Origin: Marivivens sp.
Lineage (GTDB): Bacteria; Pseudomonadota; Alphaproteobacteria; Rhodobacterales; Rhodobacteraceae
Reading direction: 5' to 3'
NCBI GenBank assembly: GCA_024642115.1
Contig: JAHEBU010000006.1
Coordinates: 62,001 to 126,000 of the forward strand
Length of the DNA: 64,000 bases
Within the stretch, counting starts at the first letter, position 1. Each line of letters starts with the position of its first letter. Made by a program: the position numbers and the translations under genes. Under the pieces are notes generated by a model. The model did not search any database and had not been told where the DNA came from. It saw only the letters and a list, made by a program, of their open reading frames with translations. Of this stretch, positions 55,073 to 63,991 are shown piece after piece.

Positions 55073-56080
55073 TCAGATCGCGGCGGCCAGGACCTGTTGC
55101 GCCTCGTGATAGGGACACGCCACGCGGTGTCCACTGCCAAGGTCGATCATAGCCGGACGGTCGCCTGCGCACGACGGCTGCGCTTTTGGGCAGCGGGTGC
55201 GGAACACGCAGCCTGATGGCGGCGACAGGGGCGATGGCAGTTCCCCCTCCAGCACCGGTCGCTTGCGCGCCTTTTCCCGTCGCGGATCGGGGATCGGCAC
55301 CGAGGAAATCAGCGCCTGCGTATAGGGATGTTCGGGGACTGTTGTCAGCGCCCGTGCGTCGGCCTGTTCCATGACCCGTCCCAGATACATCACGACGATC
55401 TTGTCCGAGATGTGCTTCACCACGCTCAGGTCATGGGCGATGAAGATCATCGACAGGCCCATGTCGCGCTGCAATTCCATCAGCAGGTTGACCACCTGCG
55501 CCTGCACCGACACGTCAAGTGCTGACACCGGTTCGTCACAGATCACCAACTTGGGCTTGAGAATCAACGCCCGGGCAATTCCGATCCGTTGGCACTGGCC
55601 ACCGGAAAATTCATGCGGGTAGCGGTTGATGAGATTGGGGAGCAGGCCCACCCGCTCCATCAGGGCGGCCACCCGTTTCTTGACCTCGGCCCGGGGCGTG
55701 TTCGGCTCATGCGTGATGAGCGGCTCAGCGATGATCTCGCCCACCGGCATCCGCGGGTTGAGCGCCGCGAGCGGGTCCTGAAAGATCATCTGGACGTCGC
55801 GCCGGTGTGTGCGCCGTTTGGTGCTGTCCATGGCGGCCAAATCCTGCCCCTCCCACAGGATCTTGCCCCCGGACGAGGGGACGGTGCCCACGATCGCGCG
55901 CGCGAGCGTGGATTTGCCGGACCCGGATTCCCCCACCACCCCCAGACATTCGCCGGGGGCCAGATCAAAGCTGACCGATCCCACGGCATGCAGTTTGCGT
56001 GGCGGGGTCCAGGGCCAGGATCCGGGGCGGCGGACGTCAAAGGTGACTTGCAGGTCTTGGACGGACAGGATCGGGGACAT
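55073..56080 (-). CDS. oppF: oligopeptide/dipeptide ABC transporter, ATP-binding protein
   Basis: A 335-aa OppF/DppF-type ATPase. Walker A GESGSGKST, Q-loop MIFQDPLAALNPRM, signature FSGGQCQRIGIARAL (Cys in place of the usual Arg/Gln after GGQ), Walker B LVICDEPVSALD, and a C-terminal oligopeptide-transporter domain with four Cys (CVFRTRCPKAQPSC...ACPYH) that in relatives binds an Fe-S cluster. Starts 1 nt after the oppD stop. Last gene of the opp operon. Confidence 0.92.
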   Translation of the reverse strand: MSPILSVQDLQVTFDVRRPGSWPWTPPRKLHAVGSVSFDLAPGECLGVVGESGSGKSTLARAIVGTVPSSGGKILWEGQDLAAMDSTKRRTHRRDVQMIFQDPLAALNPRMPVGEIIAEPLITHEPNTPRAEVKKRVAALMERVGLLPNLINRYPHEFSGGQCQRIGIARALILKPKLVICDEPVSALDVSVQAQVVNLLMELQRDMGLSMIFIAHDLSVVKHISDKIVVMYLGRVMEQADARALTTVPEHPYTQALISSVPIPDPRREKARKRPVLEGELPSPLSPPSGCVFRTRCPKAQPSCAGDRPAMIDLGSGHRVACPYHEAQQVLAAAI

Positions 56081-56081
56081 A

Positions 56082-57050
56082 TCAGACCACCTCGGCTACG
56101 GGTCGGTGACAGGCGCGGCGGCGTTCACCGCCCAGCGGTTCAAGCGGGGCCTTGGTCGTCGGGCATTGGGGCAGGACCATCGCGCAGCGCGGGCTGAACG
56201 GGCAGCCGGCAGGCAGGCGCGACATGTCGGGTGGTTCGCCCGCTATGGTGGCCAGCGTTGCATCGTCCCGGTCCAGCCGCGGCACGGCTTTGAGCAGGCC
56301 CAGCGTATAGGGATGGCTGGGGTGTTCGAACACGTCGATGGTCGGCCCCTCCTCCATCACCTGCCCGCCATACATGACCAGCGTCCGGTCGCAGAACCCG
56401 GCGACCACCCCCAGATCGTGGGTGATCAGGATCACGGCCGTTCCGAAATCGCGCCGGATGTCCCCTAGCAGGTCCATGATCTGCGCCTGCACCGTCACGT
56501 CGAGCGCGGTGGTCGGTTCATCGGCGATCAGCAGGCGCGGGCGGCACAGAAGCGCCATCGCGATCATGATCCGCTGCCGCATCCCCCCGGAAAATTCGTG
56601 CGGATACATGGTGATGCGAGCACGGGCGTCGGGGATACGGACCGCATCGAGCATCTTGACCGACTCGTCCAATGCTTCGTGCCGCGTCATGCCTTTGTGC
56701 AGCATCAGCACTTCGATCATCTGCTCGGATATCTTCATGTAGGGGTTAAGCGATGTCATCGGATCCTGAAAGATCATCGCGATTTCTTGGCTGCGAATGC
56801 GGTTCAACTCTTTCTGCGGAAGGTGCAGCAGGTCCTGCCCGTCAAAGGTGACAGACCCGGTGGCCGACCCGTTCTTGGCCAGGAGCCCCATCGCGGCAAA
56901 CGCCGTCTGGCTTTTTCCAGACCCGCTTTCCCCCACGATGGCCAGCGTTTCGCCCTTGTCGATCCCGAAACGGACGCCGTTGACCGCGTTCACGTCGCCG
57001 TCGCCGGTGCGGAAGGCCACGCGCAGATTGTCTACTTCAAGCAGTCTCAT
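56082..57050 (-). CDS. oppD: oligopeptide/dipeptide ABC transporter, ATP-binding protein
   Basis: A 322-aa OppD/DppD-type ATPase. Walker A GESGSGKSQTAFAAMGLL, Q-loop MIFQDPMTSLNPYMKI, signature FSGGMRQRIMIAMAL, Walker B LLIADEPTTALD and the switch His in ILITHDLGVVAGFCD. The C-terminal cluster domain is CPFSPRCAMVLPQC...C. Starts directly after the oppC stop (0-nt gap). Confidence 0.92.
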   Translation of the reverse strand: MRLLEVDNLRVAFRTGDGDVNAVNGVRFGIDKGETLAIVGESGSGKSQTAFAAMGLLAKNGSATGSVTFDGQDLLHLPQKELNRIRSQEIAMIFQDPMTSLNPYMKISEQMIEVLMLHKGMTRHEALDESVKMLDAVRIPDARARITMYPHEFSGGMRQRIMIAMALLCRPRLLIADEPTTALDVTVQAQIMDLLGDIRRDFGTAVILITHDLGVVAGFCDRTLVMYGGQVMEEGPTIDVFEHPSHPYTLGLLKAVPRLDRDDATLATIAGEPPDMSRLPAGCPFSPRCAMVLPQCPTTKAPLEPLGGERRRACHRPVAEVV

Positions 57051-57980
57051 TCAGCGGTCTTTCGGATCAAGTGCATCGCGCAACCCGTCGCCAACAAAGA
57101 AGAAGGCGAACAGCGTCACAAGAAAGAAGAACAACGGAAACCCCAGTTGCCAGATCACGCCATACTGCATCTGGCTGGCCCCCTTGGAGATCAGCGCCCC
57201 CAGCGAAGTCGAGGGTTCCTGCACCCCCAGCCCCAGAAAGCTGATAAAGCTTTCGGTGATGATGAGGCCGGGGATCAGCAGGGTGGCATAAACCACGACG
57301 ATCCCCAGCAGGTTCGGCACGATGTGCCGCAGCACGATCCGCATGGGTTTGACGCCGGTGGCGATGGCCGCCTCGACGAATTCCTTGTTCTTGATGGTCA
57401 GGGTCTGGCCGCGCACGATCCGGCTCATGTCCAGCCACGAAATCAGCCCGATCCCCACGAACAGCATCCCGATGGATCGGCCAAAGATGACCAGCAGAAG
57501 GATCAGCACGAACATGAAGGGGATCGACATCAGGATATCGACGGTCCGCATCATGATCTGATCGGTGCGGCCGCCGAAGTAGCCCGACACGGCCCCATAG
57601 AGAGTGCCCACCACGACCGCGACGAAGGACCCGACAAGACCCACGAGGATCGAGATACGGGTGCCTTGCACGGTGCGCGCATACATGTCCCGCCCCAGAT
57701 CATCCAAGCCGAAGTAATGTCCGTTTTCGAACGAGGGCGCCCCGGTGGCCGCGATATTGCCCATCCGGCCCCAGTCGATTTCCTCGTTGCTCCACGCGGC
57801 AAAGAACCCGCCGAACAGCGAAAACAGGATGATGGCGATTAGCACCACCAGCCCGATGACGGCGGCCCGGTTCCGGCTGTAGCGGGTCACCGCGTCGGAC
57901 CACAGCGACCGGCCCTTCACCTCGGCCATCCCGGTGGCTTGCGCCACCCCCTCCATCACGGCCTTGTCAGGATAAACCAT
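57051..57980 (-). CDS. oppC: oligopeptide/dipeptide ABC transporter, permease
   Basis: A 309-aa OppC-type permease with the long cytoplasmic N-terminus (KGRSLWSDAVTRYSRNRAAV) before span 1 (IGLVVLIAIILFSLFGGFFA), a periplasmic loop with FGLDDLGRDMYARTVQGTRI, and a coupling helix EFVEAAIATGVKPMRIVLRH. Five more spans follow. Paired with oppB 12 nt upstream. Confidence 0.92.
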   Translation of the reverse strand: MVYPDKAVMEGVAQATGMAEVKGRSLWSDAVTRYSRNRAAVIGLVVLIAIILFSLFGGFFAAWSNEEIDWGRMGNIAATGAPSFENGHYFGLDDLGRDMYARTVQGTRISILVGLVGSFVAVVVGTLYGAVSGYFGGRTDQIMMRTVDILMSIPFMFVLILLLVIFGRSIGMLFVGIGLISWLDMSRIVRGQTLTIKNKEFVEAAIATGVKPMRIVLRHIVPNLLGIVVVYATLLIPGLIITESFISFLGLGVQEPSTSLGALISKGASQMQYGVIWQLGFPLFFFLVTLFAFFFVGDGLRDALDPKDR

Positions 57981-57992
57981 TGGTTTTGCTCC

Positions 57993-58916
57993 CTAGTAGC
58001 GGATCTTGGGGTCGATCCAGGCGTACAGGATATCGACCACGAGGTTGAACAGGATTGTAAGGACACCGACGAGGATCGTGATCCCCATCATCACCGAATA
58101 GTCCCGGTTGAAGGCAGAATTGACGAAATACAGGCCGATCCCCCCCGTCGAGAAATAGACATCGACCACGACGGACCCGGTGATCATCCCCACAAAGGCC
58201 GGCCCCAGATAGGACAGCACGGGCAACATGGCGGGCTTGAGCGCGTGTTTCCAGATGATCCGGTTCATCGGCAGGCCCTTGGCTCGCGCCGTGCGGATGA
58301 ATCCGGCGTTCATCACCTCGAGCATCGAGGATCGCATGATCCGGGCGATAGAGGCCATGTAAGACGTGGAGAGCGCGATGACTGGCATCACCAGATACTG
58401 CCATTGCCCCCCGTTCCAGCCGCCGCCCGGCAGCCAGCCCAGCCACAGCGTGAACAAAAGCACCAGCATCGGCGCCATGACAAAGTTGGGCAGCGCCTGC
58501 GCGGCAACAGAGGTGCCCACGGCGAAATAGTCGATCCAGGTGTTCTGGCGGATGGCCGCCACGACGCCCAACGCCACGCCGACGATCACCGCAATCACGA
58601 ACGACCAGAACCCGTAGGTCAGCGTGACCGGGAACCCCGATTTGATGATGTCCGCAACGCTGCGGTCCTTGTATTTGAACGACGGGCCGAAATCGAAGTG
58701 GGCGACGATGTTCCAGATATAAGTTGTGATCTGCCGCCAATACGGCTGATCCAGCCCGTACTTGGCGCTGATGTTGGCCAGAACCTGCGGCGGTAGCGGG
58801 CGTTCGGAGTTGAATGGGCCACCGGGGGCCGCAAACATCAGCGCGAACGAGATAATGACAAGGATCAGGATAGTGGGGATTGCGACGGCAAGGCGCCGCA
58901 CGATGTAGCTGAACAT
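57993..58916 (-). CDS. oppB: oligopeptide/dipeptide ABC transporter, permease
   Basis: A 307-aa OppB-type permease. First span VRRLAVAIPTILILVIISFA followed by the typical periplasmic FAAPGGPFNSERPLPPQVLA. Coupling helix IRTARAKGLPMNRIIWKHAL and the C-terminal VGVLTILFNLVVDILYAWID-P-KIRY, both family hallmarks. 78 nt downstream of oppA, across a hairpin. Confidence 0.92.
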   Translation of the reverse strand: MFSYIVRRLAVAIPTILILVIISFALMFAAPGGPFNSERPLPPQVLANISAKYGLDQPYWRQITTYIWNIVAHFDFGPSFKYKDRSVADIIKSGFPVTLTYGFWSFVIAVIVGVALGVVAAIRQNTWIDYFAVGTSVAAQALPNFVMAPMLVLLFTLWLGWLPGGGWNGGQWQYLVMPVIALSTSYMASIARIMRSSMLEVMNAGFIRTARAKGLPMNRIIWKHALKPAMLPVLSYLGPAFVGMITGSVVVDVYFSTGGIGLYFVNSAFNRDYSVMMGITILVGVLTILFNLVVDILYAWIDPKIRY

Positions 58917-58940
58917 GGGGTCAAGGTCCGCTCAAATGCG

Positions 58941-58973
58941 AAAAGCGCCGCGCCCCCGGGATAGGGGGCGCGG
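58941..58973 (-). terminator. hairpin between oppA and oppB
   Basis: On the minus strand CCGCGCCCCC pairs perfectly with GGGGGCGCGG around a 6-nt loop, followed by CGCTTTTCGC. It is a partial terminator or stabiliser that would raise oppA message over the membrane genes, as after rhaS. Confidence 0.65.
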
Positions 58974-58994
58974 TTGTCTGCGACAGGGCGAGGG

Positions 58995-60623
58995 TTACTC
59001 GACCTTGTAGAGATCCTTGACGTAGTAGTTTTGCTGCACGTTGTTCACCGGCCAGTTGCGGATGTGATCGTTCAGCATCTTGACCGAGGCATAGTGGTAG
59101 ATCGGGATGATCGGCGTATCGACGGCGATGATCTGTTCGATCTTGGTGTAGTCAGCCTGCGGGTTGTCCGACGTTTTGGCGTCAGCAGCGGCAGCATCGA
59201 CTTCGGGGTTGGAATATTTCGAGTCGTTGTAGCCCGAGGTCGAGGTCATCAGGTCGGTAAAGGTCGAGGCTTCGTTGTAGTCGCCGCACCAGCCGGCGCG
59301 GGCGATCTGATAGCGCTGGTTGCCCCGGTCATCGAGGAAGGTCTGCCATTCTTCGTTGGCGAGGTTGGTGGTGATGCCCAGCGTCTGTTTCCACATCTGG
59401 CTGATGGCCACGGCGATCGACTTGTGCGCGTCGGACGTGTTGTACAGCAGATCGACGGTCAGCGGATTGTCGGGGCCATACCCGGCCTCTGTCATCAGTT
59501 CGACCGCCTTGGCGTTGCGTTCGTCCTGGGTCATCGACGCGGCAGGAACGTCGGGGGTTTCAAACCCGGCGGTCGCCCAGTGGGTGAACGTATAGGCGGG
59601 CTTTTGGCCACCCTGAAGGACGTTGTCCACGATGATGTCGCGATCCACGGCAAGGCTGAGTGCCTGACGGACGCGGACGTCCTTGAACGCCTCGGGTCCG
59701 GTGTCCGACATGTTGATGGCGTAGTAGTAGGAACACAGCAGCGGGAAGCTTTGTGCCTGCGTCGGATATTCTTCGTGCAGGCGCGGATACTGGCCGGTCG
59801 GAATTTCGGTCTTGTCGACTTCGCCCGCCAGATACCGGGTCAGGCCCTGATTTTCATCGTTGATGATCAGGTAGGTGACCTTGTTGATGATGGTGTTGGC
59901 GTTGTCCCAGTACTGGTCGTTCCGCTCCATCACCAGCTTTTCCTGCTGGACGCGCTCGGTCAGTTTGTAGGCACCGTTGGACACCATGTTGCCGGGCTGG
60001 GTCCAGGCATCGCCCAGCGACGTCACGGTCGCCTCGGGCAACGGGAAGGTCACAGCGTTCACGACCATCTGCGGGAAATAGGGCAGCGGCTGCGACAGGG
60101 TGACCACAAAGGTCGCGTCATCGGGGGCTGCGACGCCCAGGTCATCCAGGGGCTTTTCCCCGGCAATGACGGCATCGGCATTGGCGATCGACATCAGCGA
60201 GATGTACCAGCTGTATTCCGACGCGGTTTCAGGGTTGGCCGCACGTTTCCACGCGAACACGAAATCGGACGCCTTGACCGGTTCGCCGTTTGACCACTTG
60301 GCCTCGGGGCGCAGGTGGAAGGTATAGGTCATCTTGTCGTCGCTCACGTCATAGCCGGTGGCGACGCCGGGGACGAGGTTGCCATCGGCATCCTGGTTCA
60401 TCAGGCCTTCGAACAGTTGGCGCGCCACGTCATTGCCGGCCACGTCCTGAATGAGGCTGGGGTCGATGGACGGGAATTCGTCCAGTTCGCGCGACACAAA
60501 GGTCTGCATGTCTGCGGGGGCAAGGACGTCGCCTGCCATCACATGGCTATCGGCCATCGCCATGCTGGACATCGCCAGCAGGATCGCCGTAGCGGTTGCG
60601 GTCATTGTGGTTTTGATGATCAT
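58995..60623 (-). CDS. oppA: oligopeptide/dipeptide ABC transporter, periplasmic binding protein
   Basis: A 542-aa family 5 solute-binding protein. Signal peptide MIIKTTMTATATAILLAMSS to roughly MAMA (~24). The mature part has the OppA pattern: SRELDEFPSIDPSLIQDVAG, YTFHLRPEAKWSNGEPVKAS, DVRVRQALSLAVDRDIIVDN and YQIARAGWCGDYNEASTFTD. ATG at 60623 with GGGAG upstream; longer in-frame starts lack a ribosome site. First gene of oppABCDF; binds short peptides. Confidence 0.92.
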   Translation of the reverse strand: MIIKTTMTATATAILLAMSSMAMADSHVMAGDVLAPADMQTFVSRELDEFPSIDPSLIQDVAGNDVARQLFEGLMNQDADGNLVPGVATGYDVSDDKMTYTFHLRPEAKWSNGEPVKASDFVFAWKRAANPETASEYSWYISLMSIANADAVIAGEKPLDDLGVAAPDDATFVVTLSQPLPYFPQMVVNAVTFPLPEATVTSLGDAWTQPGNMVSNGAYKLTERVQQEKLVMERNDQYWDNANTIINKVTYLIINDENQGLTRYLAGEVDKTEIPTGQYPRLHEEYPTQAQSFPLLCSYYYAINMSDTGPEAFKDVRVRQALSLAVDRDIIVDNVLQGGQKPAYTFTHWATAGFETPDVPAASMTQDERNAKAVELMTEAGYGPDNPLTVDLLYNTSDAHKSIAVAISQMWKQTLGITTNLANEEWQTFLDDRGNQRYQIARAGWCGDYNEASTFTDLMTSTSGYNDSKYSNPEVDAAAADAKTSDNPQADYTKIEQIIAVDTPIIPIYHYASVKMLNDHIRNWPVNNVQQNYYVKDLYKVE

Positions 60624-60875
60624 GAAAAATCTCCCTGTTGCGGCCATTGCGTTGGCCATCACTTCGGTGCCCGTCACGCGCCATGCGCGCGGATGGACCG
60701 ATCCTTTTGTGTGACGCGGGAAATGGCAAGGGGATTTGCAGCGTGACCCTACGACATTCGAGGGGCGATCGTCGGCTTGCCCCGAAGAGGGTCATGTTTT
60801 CGTCGATCTGCCCGATTTCCGTCGAAACGCCGGAGTTCTGTTGATCTGCATGATCCAAAGGCAGAGGGTGACCGC
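60624..60875. other. intergenic region between oppA and the hemerythrin-domain gene
   Basis: Part of a 344-nt divergent gap. It should hold the oppA promoter, but I could not identify clear -35/-10 boxes, operators or RNA structures. The last 92 nt before the hemerythrin gene contain a short frame (separate entry). Confidence 0.4.
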
Positions 60876-60971
60876 ATGATTCGTCAAGGACGGACGCCCG
60901 ATCACTGGGCAATTGTCCTTTTGTATCTGCGCACTAGCTTATGGCGTCGACGCAAAAGGAATGGCCAATGA
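60876..60971 (+). CDS. possible 31-aa upstream peptide coupled to the hemerythrin gene
   Basis: MIRQGRTPDHW, then a hydrophobic stretch (AIVLLYL), then a very basic end (RRRKRNGQ). GAGGG lies 8 nt before the ATG, and the TGA overlaps the hemerythrin ATG (ATGA), so it could couple translation. Short and unrecognised; chance is quite possible. Confidence 0.3.
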   Translation: MIRQGRTPDHWAIVLLYLRTSLWRRRKRNGQ

Positions 60972-61540
60972 CTCTCTCCCTCTCGCTTGACCAGCGCACC
61001 GGACTGCCCGAGGCGCTGCGGGTCCTGATGCAGGAGTTCCCCCGCGAGGGATGGGAACGCGACCCCGGTTTTCAAGGTTTGGTGAGCTTCTGGCTCGACC
61101 GGCATCTGAACTTTCGTCGCCTGCTGGACAAGATGCGGCAGGAAACCGATTTGCTGCTCGACCGGTCCGCCGCACCCGACCGCTTTGCCGCGCGCCTGTC
61201 CCGCTATGGCGGCATGTTCGTGAACGAACTGCACGGCCATCACCAGATCGAGGATGCGCACTACTTTCCGCTGCTGGCCGCCAAGGACGCCCGTCTTGTC
61301 CGGGGGTTTGACATTCTGGACCGCGACCATCACGCGCTTGATGGGTTGCTGGCGTCGTTCGTGGCCAGCGCAAATGCCGCCCTGGGCGTGGTCGAGGACC
61401 GGGTCAAGTTGCAGGACCGGGCAGGCAGTTTTTCAGGTGAACTGGCCCGGCTTGGTGGCCTGATCGACCGGCATCTGGTGGACGAGGAAGAACTGATCGT
61501 CCCAGTTATCCTGAAATACGGCGCGGGCGATCTGGGCTAA
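60968..61540 (+). CDS. hemerythrin-like (HHE) domain protein
   Basis: A 190-aa four-helix protein. His/Glu ligands of the diiron-type domain appear as FWLDRHLNFRRLL, FVNELHGHHQIEDAHYFPLL, ILDRDHHALDGLL and LIDRHLVDEEELIVPVIL, the H-HxxxE/D-H-HxxxD pattern. Such proteins bind oxygen, NO or iron-sulfur repair partners. AAGGA lies 8 nt before the ATG at 60968. The 3' end overlaps the convergent dehydrogenase by 4 nt. Confidence 0.85.
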   Translation: MTLSLSLDQRTGLPEALRVLMQEFPREGWERDPGFQGLVSFWLDRHLNFRRLLDKMRQETDLLLDRSAAPDRFAARLSRYGGMFVNELHGHHQIEDAHYFPLLAAKDARLVRGFDILDRDHHALDGLLASFVASANAALGVVEDRVKLQDRAGSFSGELARLGGLIDRHLVDEEELIVPVILKYGAGDLG

Positions 61541-62496
61541 AGCCGGTCGCGCGGGGCCTTTCCGGCAAAGAACGCGTCCAGATTGTCCAGCGCCCGGAAC
61601 CCCATCGCATCCCGCGTGCGTACCGTGGCGCTGCCGATATGCGGCAACATGAAGATGTTTTCGTGCGCCGCAAAGGACGGGTTGCCCCCCGGTTCGACCT
61701 GAAAACAATCCAGACCCGCCGCTGCGACATGGCGGCTTTCGATTGCGGCCAGCAGGGCGGCTTCGTCGATCAGCGCCCCCCGCGCCGTATTCACGATGAC
61801 CGCGCCCGCGGGAAGTTTCGCCAAACGATCGGCGTTCATCAGGCCCCGCGTGTCAGGAGTTGCAGGGCAGTGCAGCGACAGGAAATCGGACACAGCCAGC
61901 AGGCTGTCCAGATCAGAGTGGAACGTCGCCCCCTGCTCCTGATCGGCGGGCAGGCGGCTGCGGTTGTAATAATGGATGTCCATGTCGAACCCGCGCGCCT
62001 TGGCCGCAAAGGCCCGGCCGACCCGGCCCATACCGACGATCCCCAGCCGCGACCCGGTGACCTGTTTGCCCACCATGAATGACGGGCTCCAACTGGTCCA
62101 TTCGCCGCGCCGGACCAACCGGTCGCCTGTCACAGCATGGCGGGCCGCCCCCAGCATGAGCAGCATGGCGATTTCGGCGGTGGCGTCGGACAGCACATCA
62201 GGGGTGTTGGTGACGACGATCCCGGCAGCGGCCAGCGCGGCCAGATCGCAATGGTCCACGCCGACCGAATGGTTGGCCACGATCCGCAGGCGCGGTGACA
62301 GGCGGGCGACGACGTCGGCGGTGAAATGTTCGGAATGGCAGGGGATCATCGCATCCACCTGCCCGCTCATCGCGATGATCTCGTCCGCCGTGCCGGGGGT
62401 GTCGTCATCCTTGACGATCAAATCATAGGTGGCGCGGGCACGGGCCAGCGTGGCGTCCGACAGGCGGCGCGGAATCCAGACGGTGGGTCGGATCAC
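61537..62496 (-). CDS. D-2-hydroxyacid dehydrogenase (glyoxylate/hydroxypyruvate reductase-like)
   Basis: A 319-aa NAD(P)-dependent dehydrogenase. Dinucleotide loop SRLGIVGMGRVGRAFAAKA; the catalytic set is Arg in VNTARGALIDEAALL, Glu in GLDCFQVEPGGNP and His in MLPHIGSATVRTRDAM. RIVANHSVGVDHCDLAALAA is the substrate-binding entry. Likely reduces glyoxylate or hydroxypyruvate, but the family is broad. It starts 3 nt after the 53-aa gene and forms a leftward unit with it and the amidase. Confidence 0.87.
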   Translation of the reverse strand: MIRPTVWIPRRLSDATLARARATYDLIVKDDDTPGTADEIIAMSGQVDAMIPCHSEHFTADVVARLSPRLRIVANHSVGVDHCDLAALAAAGIVVTNTPDVLSDATAEIAMLLMLGAARHAVTGDRLVRRGEWTSWSPSFMVGKQVTGSRLGIVGMGRVGRAFAAKARGFDMDIHYYNRSRLPADQEQGATFHSDLDSLLAVSDFLSLHCPATPDTRGLMNADRLAKLPAGAVIVNTARGALIDEAALLAAIESRHVAAAGLDCFQVEPGGNPSFAAHENIFMLPHIGSATVRTRDAMGFRALDNLDAFFAGKAPRDRL

Positions 62497-62499
62497 GCC

Positions 62500-62661
62500 C
62501 TAGTCGTCCTTGCGAAAGGCCGAAGTGACCACGTCGTACCCGGCCAGAACCAGCGTCAACACGACGACGATGATCAAGTCGATCGAGGGGACCTTGATCG
62601 CAAGGATCGCAAGGAACCCGATCAAAACGGCCAGAGCCAGAAATGCCATCAGCTTGTTCAT
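62500..62661 (-). CDS. 53-aa membrane protein
   Basis: MNKLMAFLALAVLIGFLAIL, then a short polar link (KVPSID) and a second span (LIIVVVLTLVLAGYDVV), ending TSAFRKDD. Two short hydrophobic segments and charged ends indicate a double-span membrane peptide. GGAG lies 9 nt before the ATG. Stop (TAG) is 3 nt before the dehydrogenase start, and the start is 1 nt after the amidase stop, so it is translated as part of that unit. Not recognised. Confidence 0.65.
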   Translation of the reverse strand: MNKLMAFLALAVLIGFLAILAIKVPSIDLIIVVVLTLVLAGYDVVTSAFRKDD

Positions 62662-62662
62662 C

Positions 62663-63991
62663 TCAGATGTCTCCTTCGGGGCGTTCGGCCCAGTCCATCA
62701 ACCAGTTTGCAGTGCGAAGAAGCCGCCCGTCGCGGTGGCGAGCGGCGACCATCTGGACCCCCATTGGTAGGCCGTCTTCGGCCTCGAACAGGGGCAGCGT
62801 AACGGCTGGGGTGCCGATCAGCGTCCAAAGCCCGTTGAAAATGGCGCTGCCTGTGCTGCCCAAACCGGCCGGCGCGGGGCCAAGTGCTGCGGGCGTCAGG
62901 ATTGCGTCGCAGCGGTCAAACAGTTTGTCCAGGCCGCCGCTCAGCGCCTGTTGCCAGTCCAGAGCAGTCAGATAGTCGCGGGCCAGCGTCGCGTTGCCCT
63001 TTTGCAGGGCCTCGATGGTTTCGGGGGCCAGCAAATCGGACGCTTCGCCATAGCGGAAATAGGCGCGGGCCATTTCGGCGTGATTGATGACCTCGCGCCA
63101 TGCCAGACCACGGGAGAATTCCTCGGGCAGTTCGACCTCGAAACACTGGTCGCCCAGCGCCTCGCTCAGTTCGGCAAAGGCGGCGTGAACCTGAGGGTCG
63201 GCCTTGTCCCAGCCATGCGGGCGCAGAAAGGCAAAGGTGGGTGCGACGGGTGGTTTGTCCTGCGCTATGGCCACAAGCCGGGGAAAAGGCTGGGAAATCG
63301 ACTGCGGGTCGCCTGCATCCGCGCCCCAGATCACTTCGGCCAGCAGGGCGGCGTCGGTGGCGGTCCGGGCAAAGACGCCGACCGTATCGAGCGATTGCGA
63401 CTGCGGCAGGATGCCAGTTCTGGCGATGGCGCCAAAGGTGGGTTTATAGCCCACGACACCACAGAATGACGCCGGGCGGATCACCGACCCCCCGGTCTGT
63501 GTGCCAATGGCCAGCGGGGTCATATGGGCGGCGACGGCGGCGGCCGAGCCTTGGGACGATCCGCCGGGCGTGTGGGCCGGGTTGGCCGGATTGGTCGTCC
63601 TTCCGGGGGCGAGATAGGCCAGTTCGGTCGTGACCGTCTTGCCCAGCAGAATGGCCCCTGCCCGCTTGAGCCGCTCGACGATCACCGCGTCCTTGGTTGG
63701 AACCCGGCCTTTGTCCAGCGCAGCCGCGTTTTCGGTCGGGATGCGGGCGGTGTCGATGATGTCCTTGAGGGCGACGGGAACGCCGTGCAACGGGCCGATG
63801 GGACGGCCCGTGGCGCGAAAGCGGTCAGCCTCGGTCGCCTGATGCATGACGTAGTCCGGGTCGATCCAGGCAAAGGCCTGCACCTGCGGTTCGCGCAGAC
63901 GGATCTGTTCCAGATAGGCCTCGGCAACCTGCGCGGCGCGCAGCTCGCCACCGGCGATCCGGTCGCGCAGGTCCAGCGCAGACAGGGCCAC
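62663..63991 (-). CDS. amidase signature family protein, 5' end near the window edge
   Basis: At least 442 aa. The Ser-cisSer-Lys triad is Lys76 (PVALKDIIDTA), cis-Ser in TPGGSSQGSAAAVAAH (~141-156) and nucleophile Ser169 in GTQTGGSVIRPA. The GTG at 63991 gives a normal-looking N-terminus (MALSALDLRDRIAGGELRA), but the frame is open to the window end, so the true start may lie outside. Hydrolyses an amide of unknown identity; not GatA, which has a glutaminyl-tRNA context and different N-terminal sequence. Confidence 0.85.
   Translation of the reverse strand: MALSALDLRDRIAGGELRAAQVAEAYLEQIRLREPQVQAFAWIDPDYVMHQATEADRFRATGRPIGPLHGVPVALKDIIDTARIPTENAAALDKGRVPTKDAVIVERLKRAGAILLGKTVTTELAYLAPGRTTNPANPAHTPGGSSQGSAAAVAAHMTPLAIGTQTGGSVIRPASFCGVVGYKPTFGAIARTGILPQSQSLDTVGVFARTATDAALLAEVIWGADAGDPQSISQPFPRLVAIAQDKPPVAPTFAFLRPHGWDKADPQVHAAFAELSEALGDQCFEVELPEEFSRGLAWREVINHAEMARAYFRYGEASDLLAPETIEALQKGNATLARDYLTALDWQQALSGGLDKLFDRCDAILTPAALGPAPAGLGSTGSAIFNGLWTLIGTPAVTLPLFEAEDGLPMGVQMVAARHRDGRLLRTANWLMDWAERPEGDI

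Noticed and set aside
60841-60858. FNR/Crp-like TTGATCTGCATGATCC upstream of the hemerythrin gene
   Set aside because: The second half does not match the required ATCAA, so only one half-site is present.
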